This document shows positions 24,784-34,297 of a stretch of DNA of 64,000 nucleotides, one piece after another; position 1 is the first letter of the stretch; each line of letters opens with the position of its first letter. The DNA is from CBDAPI01 sp965248635 (lineage in GTDB: Bacteria; Acidobacteriota; UBA6911; RPQK01; CBDAPI01). The stretch covers positions 3,286,001 through 3,350,000 of the forward strand of contig OZ252114.1 of the NCBI GenBank assembly GCA_965248635.1. Reading direction: 5' to 3'. A program made the translations under genes and the position numbers. Below the pieces are notes generated by a model. The model was not told where the DNA came from, did not search any database, and was given only the letters and a program-made list of their open reading frames with translations.

Positions 24784-25224
24784 ACCGCCTTATTTTTCAA
24801 CGACTTGCAGAGATTTCAGATTTTCGGCGTTTTCGCTGGTGGGGAAAAACTGTGTCCATTTTGCTCCGGACCATCTTAGTGCTGAGCCAGCCTCCCAGTT
24901 CCTGAAGCGTCCTCAAATCCGTCCCCGCCATGGCAAGCCGTGAGGCGAAAGGGTGCCTCAAAACGTGCGGGGGTAACGCCGCTCAGTTTAGCATGCCGGC
25001 AGGCAGCCATGAAGGCCGTTTTATTGCTGCTCAGCCGGGTCGTCGTCCGCAATGATTCGGTGGAGATGAGTTCCAAAGCTCCAGACCTCGACAAATCAAG
25101 ATGTCTGCTTGCTCGCAGTGGGTAAGCCAACAAGATCACTACTCGAAGGACCCCCACCGAGCCACACATCGAACGCGCAGCGGCAAGAAACTCTCCTCCC
25201 TGCCTTTCCGACTTGGATCGGACG
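24784..25224. other. No intact gene recognised
   Basis: A 440-bp stretch upstream of the tRNA. A reverse frame here continues from the transposase remnant at 25225-25436 but has no recognisable family character, so it is probably eroded DNA. The tRNA promoter should lie directly above 24783. Confidence 0.4.
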
Positions 25225-25436
25225 TCCAAGCTGCCCTTACCTCCCGTCGTTGCCAGGAACTTGGGCTGCTCCTCGAAACACGCGTTCTGCACCTGCTTCT
25301 TCACCCACTCGATCGTCGGGTGTTCGGTCACGTTGAGGTGGACGATCCTACGGCTCGCCAGTTCCATGATCACTAACACGTAGAGGACACGAAAACCGAC
25401 CGTATCCTGCACGAAGAAATCGCAGGGCCAGATGGG
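25225..25436 (-). pseudogene. Integrase-core transposase fragment
   Basis: Reverse-strand translation reads IWPCDFFVQDTVGFRVLYVL and then SRRIVHLNVTEHPTIEWV. This is the first-Asp region of the same integrase-core transposase type as the IS at 8863, but a different lineage. The second Asp and Glu regions are not present in any frame nearby. A remnant only. Confidence 0.75.
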
Positions 25437-25526
25437 CTTTTGACTGGTTCTTCAAGAATGTCCGCAGGGCCTGTGGGTCGCCGGGTCCCGGACGGACATC
25501 CACCCTGTGCGCGAGAGGGATCCCCC

Positions 25527-25718
25527 ATGCGTCGACTTGTGCTGATCTTGGCACTGGTGGTGTCACCCGTCGTGGTGAAGTCGCAAGAAACGACCCTGCC
25601 CACCGAGGCAGAGTGGGAGTATGCTGCACGCTCGGCCCATCGCTACTTTGATGCTCCAGTCAAAAAGGAATTAGGGCTTGGATTTCGGTTGGTCCTGGAG
25701 CCGCATTCCATCAAGTGA
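25527..25718 (+). pseudogene. Collapsed formylglycine-generating-enzyme-like (SUMF/FGE) gene
   Basis: The small frame has a plausible signal peptide (MRRLVLILALVVSPVVV) followed at once by LPTEAEWEYAAR, the hallmark strand of FGE-sulfatase-activator domains, and soon after by GLGFRLVLEP, resembling the end of that domain (GFRxxL). A normal domain needs about 250 residues; most of it is missing. Internal deletion has joined the ends. It matters because the arylsulfatase at 243-2492 needs an FGE-type activator, although this copy cannot supply it. Confidence 0.6.
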
Positions 25719-25780
25719 TCACGTCCCGTCCGGAAGTGGGAGTCCCGTTGTCTTGATCGCCCTCCACACCCGCTAGATCG

Positions 25781-28025
25781 TTAGGGCTGTGGCCCAACTC
25801 CCACCACCAACAGTGACTTGCGGTTCGCCTGACTTTCTTGACCAACGGGATCCACAGCGCCTACTGATCGTGATCTGAGGCCGGAAGCTGGAGCCTCAAG
25901 GGCTGGCTCAGGATGTACCGAAACGCTAAATCGATGGATGCGATCCCCTCCGCTTAGAAGCTGAAGCTCCAGGAATCCCTGGCGCACGGCTGGAAACGTT
26001 ACCCGCCCATTCCTGAGTCTCCGCTCAGGCGGCATCGGAATCCGGTCAGGGGCGTAGGCGAGTGTCGAGCCTCCGAGTTCCACAATGCGCCACGCCTCGG
26101 CCATGCGATCTCTAATGGAGAGGATTCCGTTGCTCAAGGGCACCCCAGCGTGATCTACGACTTCAACCTCCAGGGATTGCAGCGGCGCCTCCACGAAATC
26201 CACTAGACGCAAGATCTCCCCCGAGCGGAGCCGCAACGGAATTCCTCCGTAGCCATAGGCCGCCCTGTAGGTTTCGACGGTCTTCCCTCGGTAAGTTCGT
26301 TGCTGGTTTTCTTGAGAGGAGGATCAACCGTGGGGCCGCCCAACCGTGGTCGGGGGAGTGTCCCTTCCCCCCTCCATAGGAGTTCATGGAGCCGACGAGT
26401 ATCGCATCGATTGGCGGGACTTCCAATTCGACTTTGCCACGGGCAGGCAAAACCACTTCTTTCGACAGGGAATAAGGCAGCACACCGGACCACACCAGGA
26501 CCGTGTACTTGCCCGTTCCGGAGCAGATCAGCTTGACTTGTTGCTGTGAAATCCTCTCTACCTGACTTGGAGGTTCGTCCACCTCGAACGCCGAGAAGAA
26601 GGTCGACGAAGCGCTTGGCCTGAAAGGGCCGTGGGACGGCGTCGAACGTGTGGCCAGGGCTCCCCACTCCGATCCCCAAGCTCCAGGCGCCCGAACGATC
26701 ACCCTGGGGCGATCATCTGATCGATGTCCACTCGGGCTTCGGGAATCGGACCTAACTCGCCCCGTATGAACAGACTCCTCTCGGTTTCTCGATCGAACCG
26801 GAATTCGACTAGAACCGACTCCTTCGGTGCTTCTTCGTCGTCGGATTCACTTGCGTCACGAGTTCCCTCGAGAAATCGAACCTGCGGAAGAAAACCCCTG
26901 ACTTGAAGTCTCAGCAATAAAGGCGAGCGATCTCTGGGAGCCCAAACTCCCAAGCCTCCGATTGGAAGCCACTTGTTCCCGCTGAGCCAGCAGAGTCGAG
27001 CGTCTTCAGTAGCGACACTTGTGATCTTGACCTCAAATCCCGTTAGATCACTCTCGTCCACTCTGAAAACGCCCACCCCTTGAACTTGGTCTCGATGCAG
27101 GAGCAATGCGCCCCCCAAGTACCAGGCATCGGGTCCACCAGCAGTTCGAGCTTCCCAATCGTCAGAGAGCTGGAAGACTCCTTCACGGTTGGACACGGAG
27201 GAGGCGCCAAAGGCAAGCCCCGGCAGGACTGCGGTCAGAAGAACCCCTTCTAGCAGCCCCCCCTCGGGCCCGAGGATCTTCCCCTGGATGGCTACCGAGG
27301 GATCCTCACACGGCGAGTCATCCAGATGCGAATCGTCAAGAATCTCAAACGTCTGAGTCTTGCGTGTCACCCTCAGACGTAGATATCGGCTGATCTCTCC
27401 CTTTGCCAATTCCAGGGGTTGCCAGTAATGGAAGGTCTCTTTCTGGTAGCGAACGGAAATAACCAGATCACCTCGCTCGAAGGGGATGTCATTGATGACA
27501 AAGTCGTCACCATAGATCTTTCCAGACACTTTTCGGTGCTTCTTCCCGGAATCGGATTCGAAGCCGACATGGACCGACCACTTCTTCAACTTCTCCTGGT
27601 CGAATCCATCCAGGTCGAGAATACCCCGCAACGTCGTATTCGTCCTCAAAGAAAATGACACCCACATCCGTATGTTCTCCGGAGACGATATCGATCACTC
27701 TGTTCTCGGGGATCCACTGGCAGGGCGGCTTCAGACTGAGAAAGACCTTGCCGAGAGTATTCATGTCCTCAACCCGAAATCTGCCGGTCTCATCGGATAT
27801 TGTTGAACCCGCACCCCAGATTCCTCCACGGCCAGGAAGATTTGCCACCACCGTCACGACTGTTCCCGGAACGGGTGCTCCTGAGGCGCCGACGATGAGT
27901 CCGGAGACCGAGGCGTGGAAGATCCCCGGTCTTGCCCCGGGGGTGAGCCGGAGTGTTTCCACCGCCCCGAGAGTTGAGATGGAGAGAGTTAGCGTGCAGA
28001 GACCGAGAGTTCCGAGCCGCAACAT
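25781..28025 (-). pseudogene. Large secreted surface protein with carboxypeptidase-regulatory-like domain, broken into four frames
   Basis: The 5' frame starts at 28025 with a signal peptide (MLRLGTLGLCTLTLSISTLG) and an Ig-like/CarboxypepD_reg-type repeat (SGLIVGASGAPVPGTVVTVV, DETGRFRVEDM). The reading then moves frame near 27640 (continuing TTLRGILDLDGFDQEKLKKW, with a second repeat AIQGKILGPEGGLLEGVLL), again near 26700 and again near 26280 (YRAAYGYGGIPLRLRSGEIL), ending at 25781. Spliced together the product would be close to 740 residues with no catalytic motif. Such proteins are usually cell-surface or secreted. Three frame breaks make it a decayed gene unless the sequence is unreliable here. 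Confidence 0.7.
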
Positions 28026-28054
28026 ACACTCCCTTTTCAGGAGAATAGGAGGCC

Positions 28055-28074
28055 TGGCCCATCGCGATGGGCCA
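28055..28074. promoter_or_regulatory. Perfect 20-bp palindrome upstream of the broken surface-protein gene
   Basis: TGGCCCATCGCGATGGGCCA is self-complementary throughout. It lies 30 bp upstream of the start codon at 28025, where an operator could sit. It could also form a small hairpin in the transcript leader. Function is inferred from position only. Confidence 0.4.
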
Positions 28075-28887
28075 TAGTGGCATCGTCCTTTACATCTTAG
28101 ACGATATGGCTACCGAAATGTTCATTGGGAGTTCACTTCGCACCCACCACGATGCCGACCAGCTGCACTAGCGGCCGACCATGGATCCCAAAGCGCAGTC
28201 TGTGACCGCAAGTTGGGGGGCTTGATTCTAGCCTAGGCTCAAGGCTGAGAACCCCTTGAAAGAACGGGTCTTGGCTTCACATCCCACATTCCTGGGCCCG
28301 TATTGTGACGTGCGTCACAGTTTCGTTGATTTTCGTTTTGAGAGGCAAATCACTGTGCTACGCTCGCAAGGTATGAGGGTTAGGGGAAATCATTTGGGAC
28401 TTGGCACGACTGCCCTTTTCATTGACGCCGATCCACTTTCAGAGGCTGACCTGAGCGACTTTGATCCAACTCCTGTGCGGCCGGTGTGTGGACGGATTGG
28501 TGACTATCCTCCGAAGGGATGGAAAGCGCTCGAGGGCCCGTTCCAGGAGCGTCGGGGGTATCCGGGGAACCCGGGCCCACCCATCTCCTTGACTTCGGTC
28601 TCCGACAGTTCGTACCGGCAGGGCACTGGTGCGAGGCTGTCGGGACCTCGGCATCGCCACTCCGACAGGCGCCCCAGTATTGGGATGACTCGATGGAGTA
28701 GTGAGCAAGGCGGGTCCTGACCCCTCGAAAAAGGATCCGCTGGCCCAGCCCGGCATAACTACTCGAGTCACTTGGGGGAGTTACTCAGGTGGTGGAGAGT
28801 TTGATCAAACGCATTTTCTCCGCTTGTCGGGTTGGGCCGAATTATCCAGGTTCCCGCGTTTGCTGCGTGTGTTCCTCGGGGGTGCTA
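28075..28887. other. Gene-free interval
   Basis: About 810 bp with no recognisable gene on either strand. A forward open frame at 28256-28720 is low-complexity in character and resembles no family. The interval contains the CRP-like site and ends at the IS630 left end. Confidence 0.45.
28305..28320. promoter_or_regulatory. CRP/FNR-type binding-site candidate
   Basis: TGTGACGTGCGTCACA fits the CRP consensus TGTGA-N6-TCACA exactly. It lies in a long gene-free interval, about 280 bp upstream of the surface-protein gene start, with no other obvious target. It may be a relic of a lost promoter or chance. Confidence 0.35.
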
Positions 28888-30011
28888 GTACTTAACCGCG
28901 TAAATCCGAGTAATTAGATTTGAAACCCTTGGGATGAACCACGGCCTTGGTCCATTCGAAGGGTGCGGCCTGCGGATTCCAGACCTGCACGAATTCGTCA
29001 ATAGCATTGCGCAATTCTCGGGGCGAAGTGAAACTGGCACCCTGAATGGCTCCCCGGCTCAAGAGGCTGAACCAGATTTCAATCTGGTTGAGAAAGCAGG
29101 CATTGGTCGGCGTGAAATGAAAGCGCACGTTGTCGTGTCGAGCCAGCCAGCGGTCGTTTTTGGGCTTGTGCGTGCTCAGGTTATCGAGGATCACATGGAT
29201 CTCACGGTCCGGATAATCGGCCACTACTTGGTTCATGAAGTCCAGGAACTCGCGACGCCTGCGTCGTTTGTAGTGACCAATCTTGACCAGTCCCGTGGCC
29301 ACTTCCAGGGCTCCAAACAGGGTGGTCGTGCCGTTGCGTTTGTATCGGTGATTCTCTCCCGTGATAGCCTTTCCGTTGGGCAGCTTCAGCCACCCCTGAG
29401 ATCGTTCCAGTGCTTGAATGTGTGGTTTTTCGTCGATGCACAGTACGACGGCGTTTTCGGGCGGGGCAAGATAAAGCCCTACAATGTCGGCCGCTTTGCG
29501 GGCAAACTCCGGATCGGTGCTCAAGCACCAGCTGCGGCGCCGCTGCAGAGAGATCCGGTGGTGCTGCAGGACTCTCCAGACCTGATCTCGGCTGACATCA
29601 CCCAGGTGTTCAGCCAGCAGGCGGCCGTTCCACGTTGCGTAGCCACGGGGAGGCTTTTCGTCCAGAGCCGCCAGAATTCTCTCCTCCGTTGTCTCGTCGT
29701 AGCGGCGGGGCTTTCCGCTGCGCGGCGCGTCCTGCAGCCCTTGTGTCCTTTGGGCCGCGAACCGCTTGCGCCACTTGCTGACCTGTGAAGGCCAGATCTT
29801 CAATTGTTTCGCGACCTCCAGAATGATGCGGGCTCGATGGACCAGCCTATGCTCGGTCGTTCCCGAACGGAGCCAGCCGCGAAGCTTCTCCTCTTCCTCC
29901 TCAGTCAATACGATTTCGGTCGCTCGCCCCATGCTTTGCCTCCAGTGTGCCCTGGAAGAGAACTGGAGGCAATTCTAACATATGATTCTGCGTATTAATG
30001 CTGTTAAGTAC
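28888..30011 (-). mobile_element. Complete IS630-family element
   Basis: The ends read inward GTACTTAACCGCGTAAATCC (left) and GTACTTAACAGCATTAATAC (right), flanked on both sides by the dinucleotide TA (28886-28887 and 30012-30013), the target duplication typical of IS630/Tc1. One transposase gene fills the 1124-bp element. Its right TA lies about 5 bp from the end of an IS1380 element. Confidence 0.9.
28892..29932 (-). CDS. IS630-family transposase
   Basis: A 346-residue single-frame DDE transposase. N-terminal HTH region (WPSQVSKWRKRFAAQRTQGL) with a linker GKPRRYDETTEERILAAL. Catalytic residues: Asp in VVLCIDEKPHIQAL, Asp in IHVILDNLSTHK, and Glu in FLNQIEIWFSLLSRGAI. Full length for the family; intact ends and TA duplication suggest a recent and possibly active copy. 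The stop at 28892 is within 5 bp of the IS end. Confidence 0.93.
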   Translation of the reverse strand: MGRATEIVLTEEEEEKLRGWLRSGTTEHRLVHRARIILEVAKQLKIWPSQVSKWRKRFAAQRTQGLQDAPRSGKPRRYDETTEERILAALDEKPPRGYATWNGRLLAEHLGDVSRDQVWRVLQHHRISLQRRRSWCLSTDPEFARKAADIVGLYLAPPENAVVLCIDEKPHIQALERSQGWLKLPNGKAITGENHRYKRNGTTTLFGALEVATGLVKIGHYKRRRRREFLDFMNQVVADYPDREIHVILDNLSTHKPKNDRWLARHDNVRFHFTPTNACFLNQIEIWFSLLSRGAIQGASFTSPRELRNAIDEFVQVWNPQAAPFEWTKAVVHPKGFKSNYSDLRG

Positions 30012-30018
30012 TAGCTAG

Positions 30019-31018
30019 CCCGGATTATGCAAGAACCGTAGTCCGGTGTTGAAAAACGACTCGAGAAGTGGCCCAACTCGGAAGCGGGCAGGTGTGACAG
30101 GCGGATTTGCGAAGAATATGGGTTGGCGAGGCGTTTGAGTGGTTTGGGGAGTGAATTTCAGACAGATCTGGGCCTGGATGAGTGTCGGAAGCGGTTTTCC
30201 GGGGGAGCTGGGAAAAGCTAACTGGAGTTCAGGCGACTCAAGACGAGGTGGAAGAGGGGTTGTTCGGGGAAGGCTGAGGAAAGATGGACCCAGATGCGTC
30301 GAGTGGTTTGTCGGATCCGGGCCCCAATCTTGAGGACCCGACGACGTAAGGTTTCGATTTCGAGCTTGTGCCAGGGGGTTCCGTGCAGATAGTCGCGCAG
30401 GCGCACGAACATCTGGTAAGCCAGTGCATGCAGGAGGAGTCGAAACTGATTGGCCAGGAATCGATGACAGCTGAGTCGGTCCATGCTCAGATGATTCTTG
30501 AAGGCCTTGATGAAGTTCTCGGTCTGCCCTCGGTTTGTGTAGTGGTCATAAAGTGATTGGGAGCAGAGATCGTCCCGGTTGGTGACTACAAAGCGACGGT
30601 TGATCCCACGCTGATCGACCTCCACTTTGACAATGACGCGACGGGATCGATCCCAGCTGTGGGCTCGATAAAGAAACTCGTCAAACTGACGCTGTTTTTC
30701 CTCCAGCTCAACGAACCTCAGCCGAGTCGAATCCAGCAGCGGCTCGACCACTCGCTGCAGGCGAGGGTTTCGACTTAACCCAATGACATACTGGAGTTTA
30801 TTCTCTTCACCTTCACAGAACTCGTAGAGCCGAGGCGTGGCAAAGCCGCTGTCGGCCCGAATCTCAATCTCGACATCCGTCCCCACTCCTTGTCGGATGG
30901 CCTCCACGACTCGCTTCAGAATGGGCACGATGTGAGAGGCAGCCCCCTTGTTGCCAGGTCTCAACACGGCACAGACCAGGTCTCCCGTGGCGGCATCGAA
31001 GATCTAGAACTGTTACCC
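30019..31018 (-). mobile_element. IS1380-type element, truncated
   Basis: CCCGGATTATGCAAGAACC at 30019 resembles an IS1380-family terminal repeat. The transposase occupies 30218-31018 in reverse, but its N-terminal half is missing and replaced by unrelated sequence upstream of about 31018. No opposite end was found. Confidence 0.6.
30218..30967 (-). pseudogene. IS1380-family transposase, C-terminal part
   Basis: 249 residues of a protein normally 430-480 long. Family segments: LRPGNKGAASHIVPIL, IRADSGFATPRLYEFCE (catalytic Asp), and the late Glu in YTNRGQTENFIKAFKNHLS. The frame continues upstream as IFDAATGDLVCAV but an in-frame TAG stands directly before it (near 31004), and beyond about 31018 similarity ends. 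So the gene has both a nonsense codon and a lost 5' half. Confidence 0.85.
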
Positions 31019-31142
31019 CTCCCGGCGGCTGGGCGCCGCATGCGCTTATTCCCATTCGCGCCTCTGCAGTTCTCTCAGTCATCGGCCAGAGAGCCCTAGC
31101 AGCCCGTGGTGGAAGTCGGCGCGCGCGCGCGACAGGGACCCG

Positions 31143-32264
31143 CTAGACCTTGAAAAAGATGCGCCTGCGGTAGAGCCAGAAACAGAGACTCCAGACCAGA
31201 CCGAGCACGATGATCCCGTTCACGAAAAGCGCAGGCTGCTCGGGGACCGAGAACCAGCCCAGGAAACCCAGCACGAAGATCCCCACGAAGTCCCGAAACC
31301 AGTGCTTCCCGACCGTTTCCATGAAGGTGTAGATGAAGATTGAATTCATGCCGACAATGGCAAAGAAAAGCGTCCAGTTTTTGACTCCCTTGAAATCGAT
31401 CAACCAGTAGAAGAAAGCCAACGTGACCAGGCACCAGCCCCCCGAGGTGACAATAAACGAACTTGTGCAGATGCGCTTAATGATGGGGACCAGTCCGACC
31501 CAGTCAAGGCTGTAACCCACGACCAGAGCACACACTCCGACCACCGCCAGCCGCTTGATTTTCTCTCCGGCACCCAGACTGGAGGCCAGCAACTTCCCGG
31601 CCACGACTCCCCAGATCGTGTGGGCCGAAGTGGGGATGCAGTTGATGGCCACCCAGCCTCCACCGCTGTTCAGTTTACCCATCAGTACCATGTCCATGAA
31701 GGAACCAAAATTCTGGTCCTTCACGAAGGGCTGGTCGTAGCCCGGAATATTAGTGAAGCGATAAAGAATCTCGGTCAGGAGAATCAGACCAACGGACACA
31801 CCCAGCTGGGTGCGAACTGACAGGTGCATGATCAGGAAAGCGACCAGAATCGTGAAGGAGAGCTGAGCCAGTACGTTCCACAGCTCCCAGACCAGTCTTC
31901 CCGCATAACCGCTGTGGATCATGACCGCCAGAGCCAGCAGGATCAGGCAGCGCTGTGCGATGTGGCGAAACACCTGTGACCAGGAGTCCCCCTGAGCCAT
32001 TCGCTTTTGCACGGAAAACCACATCGCAACGCCCACGATGAACATAAAGTAGGGCTGCACCAGATCCCAGAATCGGAGTCCGTTCCAGGGATGGTGGTGG
32101 AACTGAAGAGCGATCATGCCCACCAGTGAATCGGGGTCGGTGATGCGGTTGAAACTCCCATAAAAGCCAGTTCCCTCTCCAACCAGAAGAAACATTACGA
32201 AACCACGGAAGAGGTCCAGGGAGACGACCCGACCCTGGGAAAGATGCCTTGGTTCGGCCATCAT
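31143..32264 (-). CDS. Multi-pass membrane acyltransferase-like protein (DUF5009/HGSNAT-like)
   Basis: A 373-residue protein with about 10 hydrophobic segments. The start VVSLDLFRGFVMFLLV matches the conserved first membrane segment of heparan-alpha-glucosaminide N-acetyltransferase and bacterial DUF5009 proteins (RxxSLDxxRG). HHHPWNGLRFWDLVQPYFMF is the following conserved loop, with a His that in the eukaryotic enzyme carries the acetyl group. In bacteria the family is thought to move acyl groups from cytoplasmic acyl-CoA onto extracytoplasmic sugars; the acceptor is unknown. Next on the same strand is a secreted protein of unknown function. Confidence 0.82.
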   Translation of the reverse strand: MMAEPRHLSQGRVVSLDLFRGFVMFLLVGEGTGFYGSFNRITDPDSLVGMIALQFHHHPWNGLRFWDLVQPYFMFIVGVAMWFSVQKRMAQGDSWSQVFRHIAQRCLILLALAVMIHSGYAGRLVWELWNVLAQLSFTILVAFLIMHLSVRTQLGVSVGLILLTEILYRFTNIPGYDQPFVKDQNFGSFMDMVLMGKLNSGGGWVAINCIPTSAHTIWGVVAGKLLASSLGAGEKIKRLAVVGVCALVVGYSLDWVGLVPIIKRICTSSFIVTSGGWCLVTLAFFYWLIDFKGVKNWTLFFAIVGMNSIFIYTFMETVGKHWFRDFVGIFVLGFLGWFSVPEQPALFVNGIIVLGLVWSLCFWLYRRRIFFKV

Positions 32265-32325
32265 GTTTCAAGGTTACAGGTCGGAGGTTGGAGAGGAAAG
32301 GGTGAAGTTGAGAAGGAAACCGGGG

Positions 32326-33159
32326 CTAGAAACCAGATTCCTGGATTTCTTCGTCGATGAGGCGGCCGGTTCGATCCCCGGCATCGCGCAGGGCCTGGAC
32401 CAGGGAGTTCAGGACAGCTTCCTGGAGCCACTGGCCATCGGACGACCGGACGAATTCCAGGTACTGCCGGATCTCCTCATCATTTAGGCCGCGAAACTTG
32501 AAGTACAGAAGCAGCTTGGTGCTCTCCCGCAGGAGGGGACGGATCTGCTGCTTCAGTTGACCGATTTGATCCTCCAGAGCTTCGGCCGAGGCTGGCTGGT
32601 CCCCGGGGGCCAGGTGATTCACCCCAAGGGCTGTGGAGCGCGCCATTTCAAGCGCTAGCCGGACACCGGACTCGGTGACGCCGGCTGCCTCATCAAAATC
32701 GGAAAGCAATCTCACTCTCGGGGAATCGGAGTCGATGCCTTGGTACTCCTCAAAGAACTCCATCATCTCCTCGAGGGCCTCGGGACGCGCTGCCTCTGCT
32801 TCGGCCCGCGAAATCCTAGCGCCCAAGGGGCCCCGGAGCCACTCCAGGCTCGGCTCCAGATCTCGACCTTGCGCTTCGCGATAAAAAATCTTGCGAACCG
32901 ACGCCATGAGGTAGTCCCTCCCGTAGGCCCGCGGAAGGACGTCCTTGAGAATCCGCATGGTCTCCACATCCCGTCCGTCGTCGTAGCCCTTGAGCTGCTC
33001 CTCAATCTGGGCAGGAATCTGACTAACCTGCGACTCCACTCCATAGAGAGCAAGAACTTCGTCGAGTTGAGTGTTGGACTGGGCCGGCGGCGGCACCCCA
33101 GAAAAAAGGAAAACGAACGAAATGGAGATTTCCCTGCCCCGGATTCGCATTGAGTTCAT
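32326..33159 (-). CDS. Predicted secreted protein of unknown function
   Basis: 277 residues. A basic N-terminus and hydrophobic segment (ISISFVFLFSGVPPPAQS) suggest a signal peptide, possibly with a start at the second Met. The remainder is mostly acidic alpha-helical (VLPRAYGRDYLMASVRKIFY, LEEMMEFFEEYQGID, FRGLNDEEIRQYLEFVRSSD). The last segment resembles the helical DUF2059 pattern (L-x-E-x-E-I-x-x-Y-L-x-F-x-x-S-x-x-G), and an earlier part may repeat it. No catalytic motif. It lies 21 bp downstream of the next gene on the same strand, so the two are probably co-transcribed. Confidence 0.65.
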   Translation of the reverse strand: MNSMRIRGREISISFVFLFSGVPPPAQSNTQLDEVLALYGVESQVSQIPAQIEEQLKGYDDGRDVETMRILKDVLPRAYGRDYLMASVRKIFYREAQGRDLEPSLEWLRGPLGARISRAEAEAARPEALEEMMEFFEEYQGIDSDSPRVRLLSDFDEAAGVTESGVRLALEMARSTALGVNHLAPGDQPASAEALEDQIGQLKQQIRPLLRESTKLLLYFKFRGLNDEEIRQYLEFVRSSDGQWLQEAVLNSLVQALRDAGDRTGRLIDEEIQESGF

Positions 33160-33180
33160 TCTACAGGAGGTGTCCCCTCT

Positions 33181-33957
33181 TCAGGGGGCGCTGACGTCAG
33201 GCGGCTTGAGAGAGGAATTGAAACTGTCCAGTTCCACCAGGGCGTAAGGGGTTCCCTGGTTATAGATTTCGATCTGAAACGGAACTAGAAGCTTCCCCAC
33301 TGTTCTGAAGTCCCCGTAGCGATAAGACAGTGTTTCCATGGGGGCGGAGAAGAAGGAGTCGTCCGGGTGAAAAGCAACCAGCTTGGACACCCGTCCCGAA
33401 TGGCGGTCGAGCTGGACTTCATACATGCGTCGGAGTGGCTTGAGATGCCCGCGTTCCTGTTGACGGGCAGATGGTTCCAGGTAGAGACGAATCCGCTTCA
33501 CGTCGTTCTCCTCGTCGTCCTGAGGATCCCAGGGGAGTCTCAACCTGCCCATCAGATAGCGGTTGAAGAGGCCCAGGATCGGATTCAGTTCAAAGAGCCG
33601 GTTCTCGATCTCGAGCCGGGGCAAAGCCCTGAGTTCCGATCCCCGGCGAACCCATCCCACTTCGCCGTTCGTGACCAGCATGCGCTCTCCCTTGGGCCCG
33701 GAGAAGTGTGCCCGGAGTTTCCCGGAGGGGCCTGCGTGAAGCTCAAATGATTCCGTCTTGACAACCTGGCCGCGATACAGGAAAGACCAGGTTCCCCGCA
33801 TGAGAGCAAAACGGAGAGTGCTGGCAGGCTCCTGTCCCCCGTGAGCCGCCAATGCCTCTCGGAGGAGTTGCTCAGCCACGTGGGATTCAGTGGGAGAGGA
33901 TGCCTCGCCCACAAGTAAACCGACCATAACCATTGCTAACATTGATACCGACCTCAT
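33181..33957 (-). CDS. Secreted protein, possibly LolA-like fold
   Basis: 258 residues with a signal peptide (MLAMVMVGLLVGEASSP, to about residue 20). An opening helix LLREALAAHGGQEPASTLR is followed by alternating beta strands (GTWSFLYRGQVVKTESFELH, KGERMLVTNGEVGWV, MYEVQLDRHSGRVSKLVAFH, LVPFQIEIYNQGTPYALVEL). The pattern of amphipathic strands after an N-terminal helix resembles outer-membrane-lipoprotein-sorting folds that bind lipids, but no sequence signature decides it. It is the first gene of a likely two-gene unit with the protein at 32326. Confidence 0.6.
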   Translation of the reverse strand: MRSVSMLAMVMVGLLVGEASSPTESHVAEQLLREALAAHGGQEPASTLRFALMRGTWSFLYRGQVVKTESFELHAGPSGKLRAHFSGPKGERMLVTNGEVGWVRRGSELRALPRLEIENRLFELNPILGLFNRYLMGRLRLPWDPQDDEENDVKRIRLYLEPSARQQERGHLKPLRRMYEVQLDRHSGRVSKLVAFHPDDSFFSAPMETLSYRYGDFRTVGKLLVPFQIEIYNQGTPYALVELDSFNSSLKPPDVSAP

Positions 33958-34297
33958 GTTCCTGAACTCCCGGGTTCTGTTGCCCCAGGTGGAGCAATAA
34001 GGCAGGTGAGGGGAAGGCCTTCACTTCCCTGCCATCCAGTTGGGCCATCCTCCTTTCTCAAGGATTTCCCTCACCTGACACGTCCACCACTATTGCACGT
34101 GCCGTTCCAGAACCGGATGGACTGGCGGTAAGTACTTCAAGCCAGGAGAGTTAAGAAGATTCGGAACGAAAATGTAGAGCCTGATCCTCTGCCGAAGTAC
34201 GACCGGCGGCAAACAAAAAGTCAGACTGCGTGAGAGATTTTCTGGGTTCTGGGTTCTGAGTTCTGAGTTCTGAGTTCTGAAGCAATTGTGGGAGGCC
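33958..34297. other. Intergenic with heptamer repeats
   Basis: 340 bp between the secreted-protein gene start and the purA stop. Contains the TTCTGRG heptamer array (separate entry). No gene and no strong hairpin terminator for purA was recognised. Confidence 0.45.
34240..34280. repeat. Heptamer tandem repeat downstream of purA
   Basis: Six consecutive 7-bp units: TTCTGGG twice, TTCTGAG three times, then a partial TTCTGAA. A related heptamer array follows alaS at 47252. Confidence 0.85.

Noticed and set aside
24876..25224. Extension of the transposase fragment into a 178-codon protein
   Set aside because: After the integrase-like part (ending near 25225) the frame loses all resemblance to transposases, so only 25225-25436 is annotated.
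28256..28720. A 154-codon forward frame as a gene
   Set aside because: It has no domain or convincing start, is rich in Pro, Arg and Gly in the manner of non-coding GC-rich DNA, and overlaps a reverse frame of the same kind.
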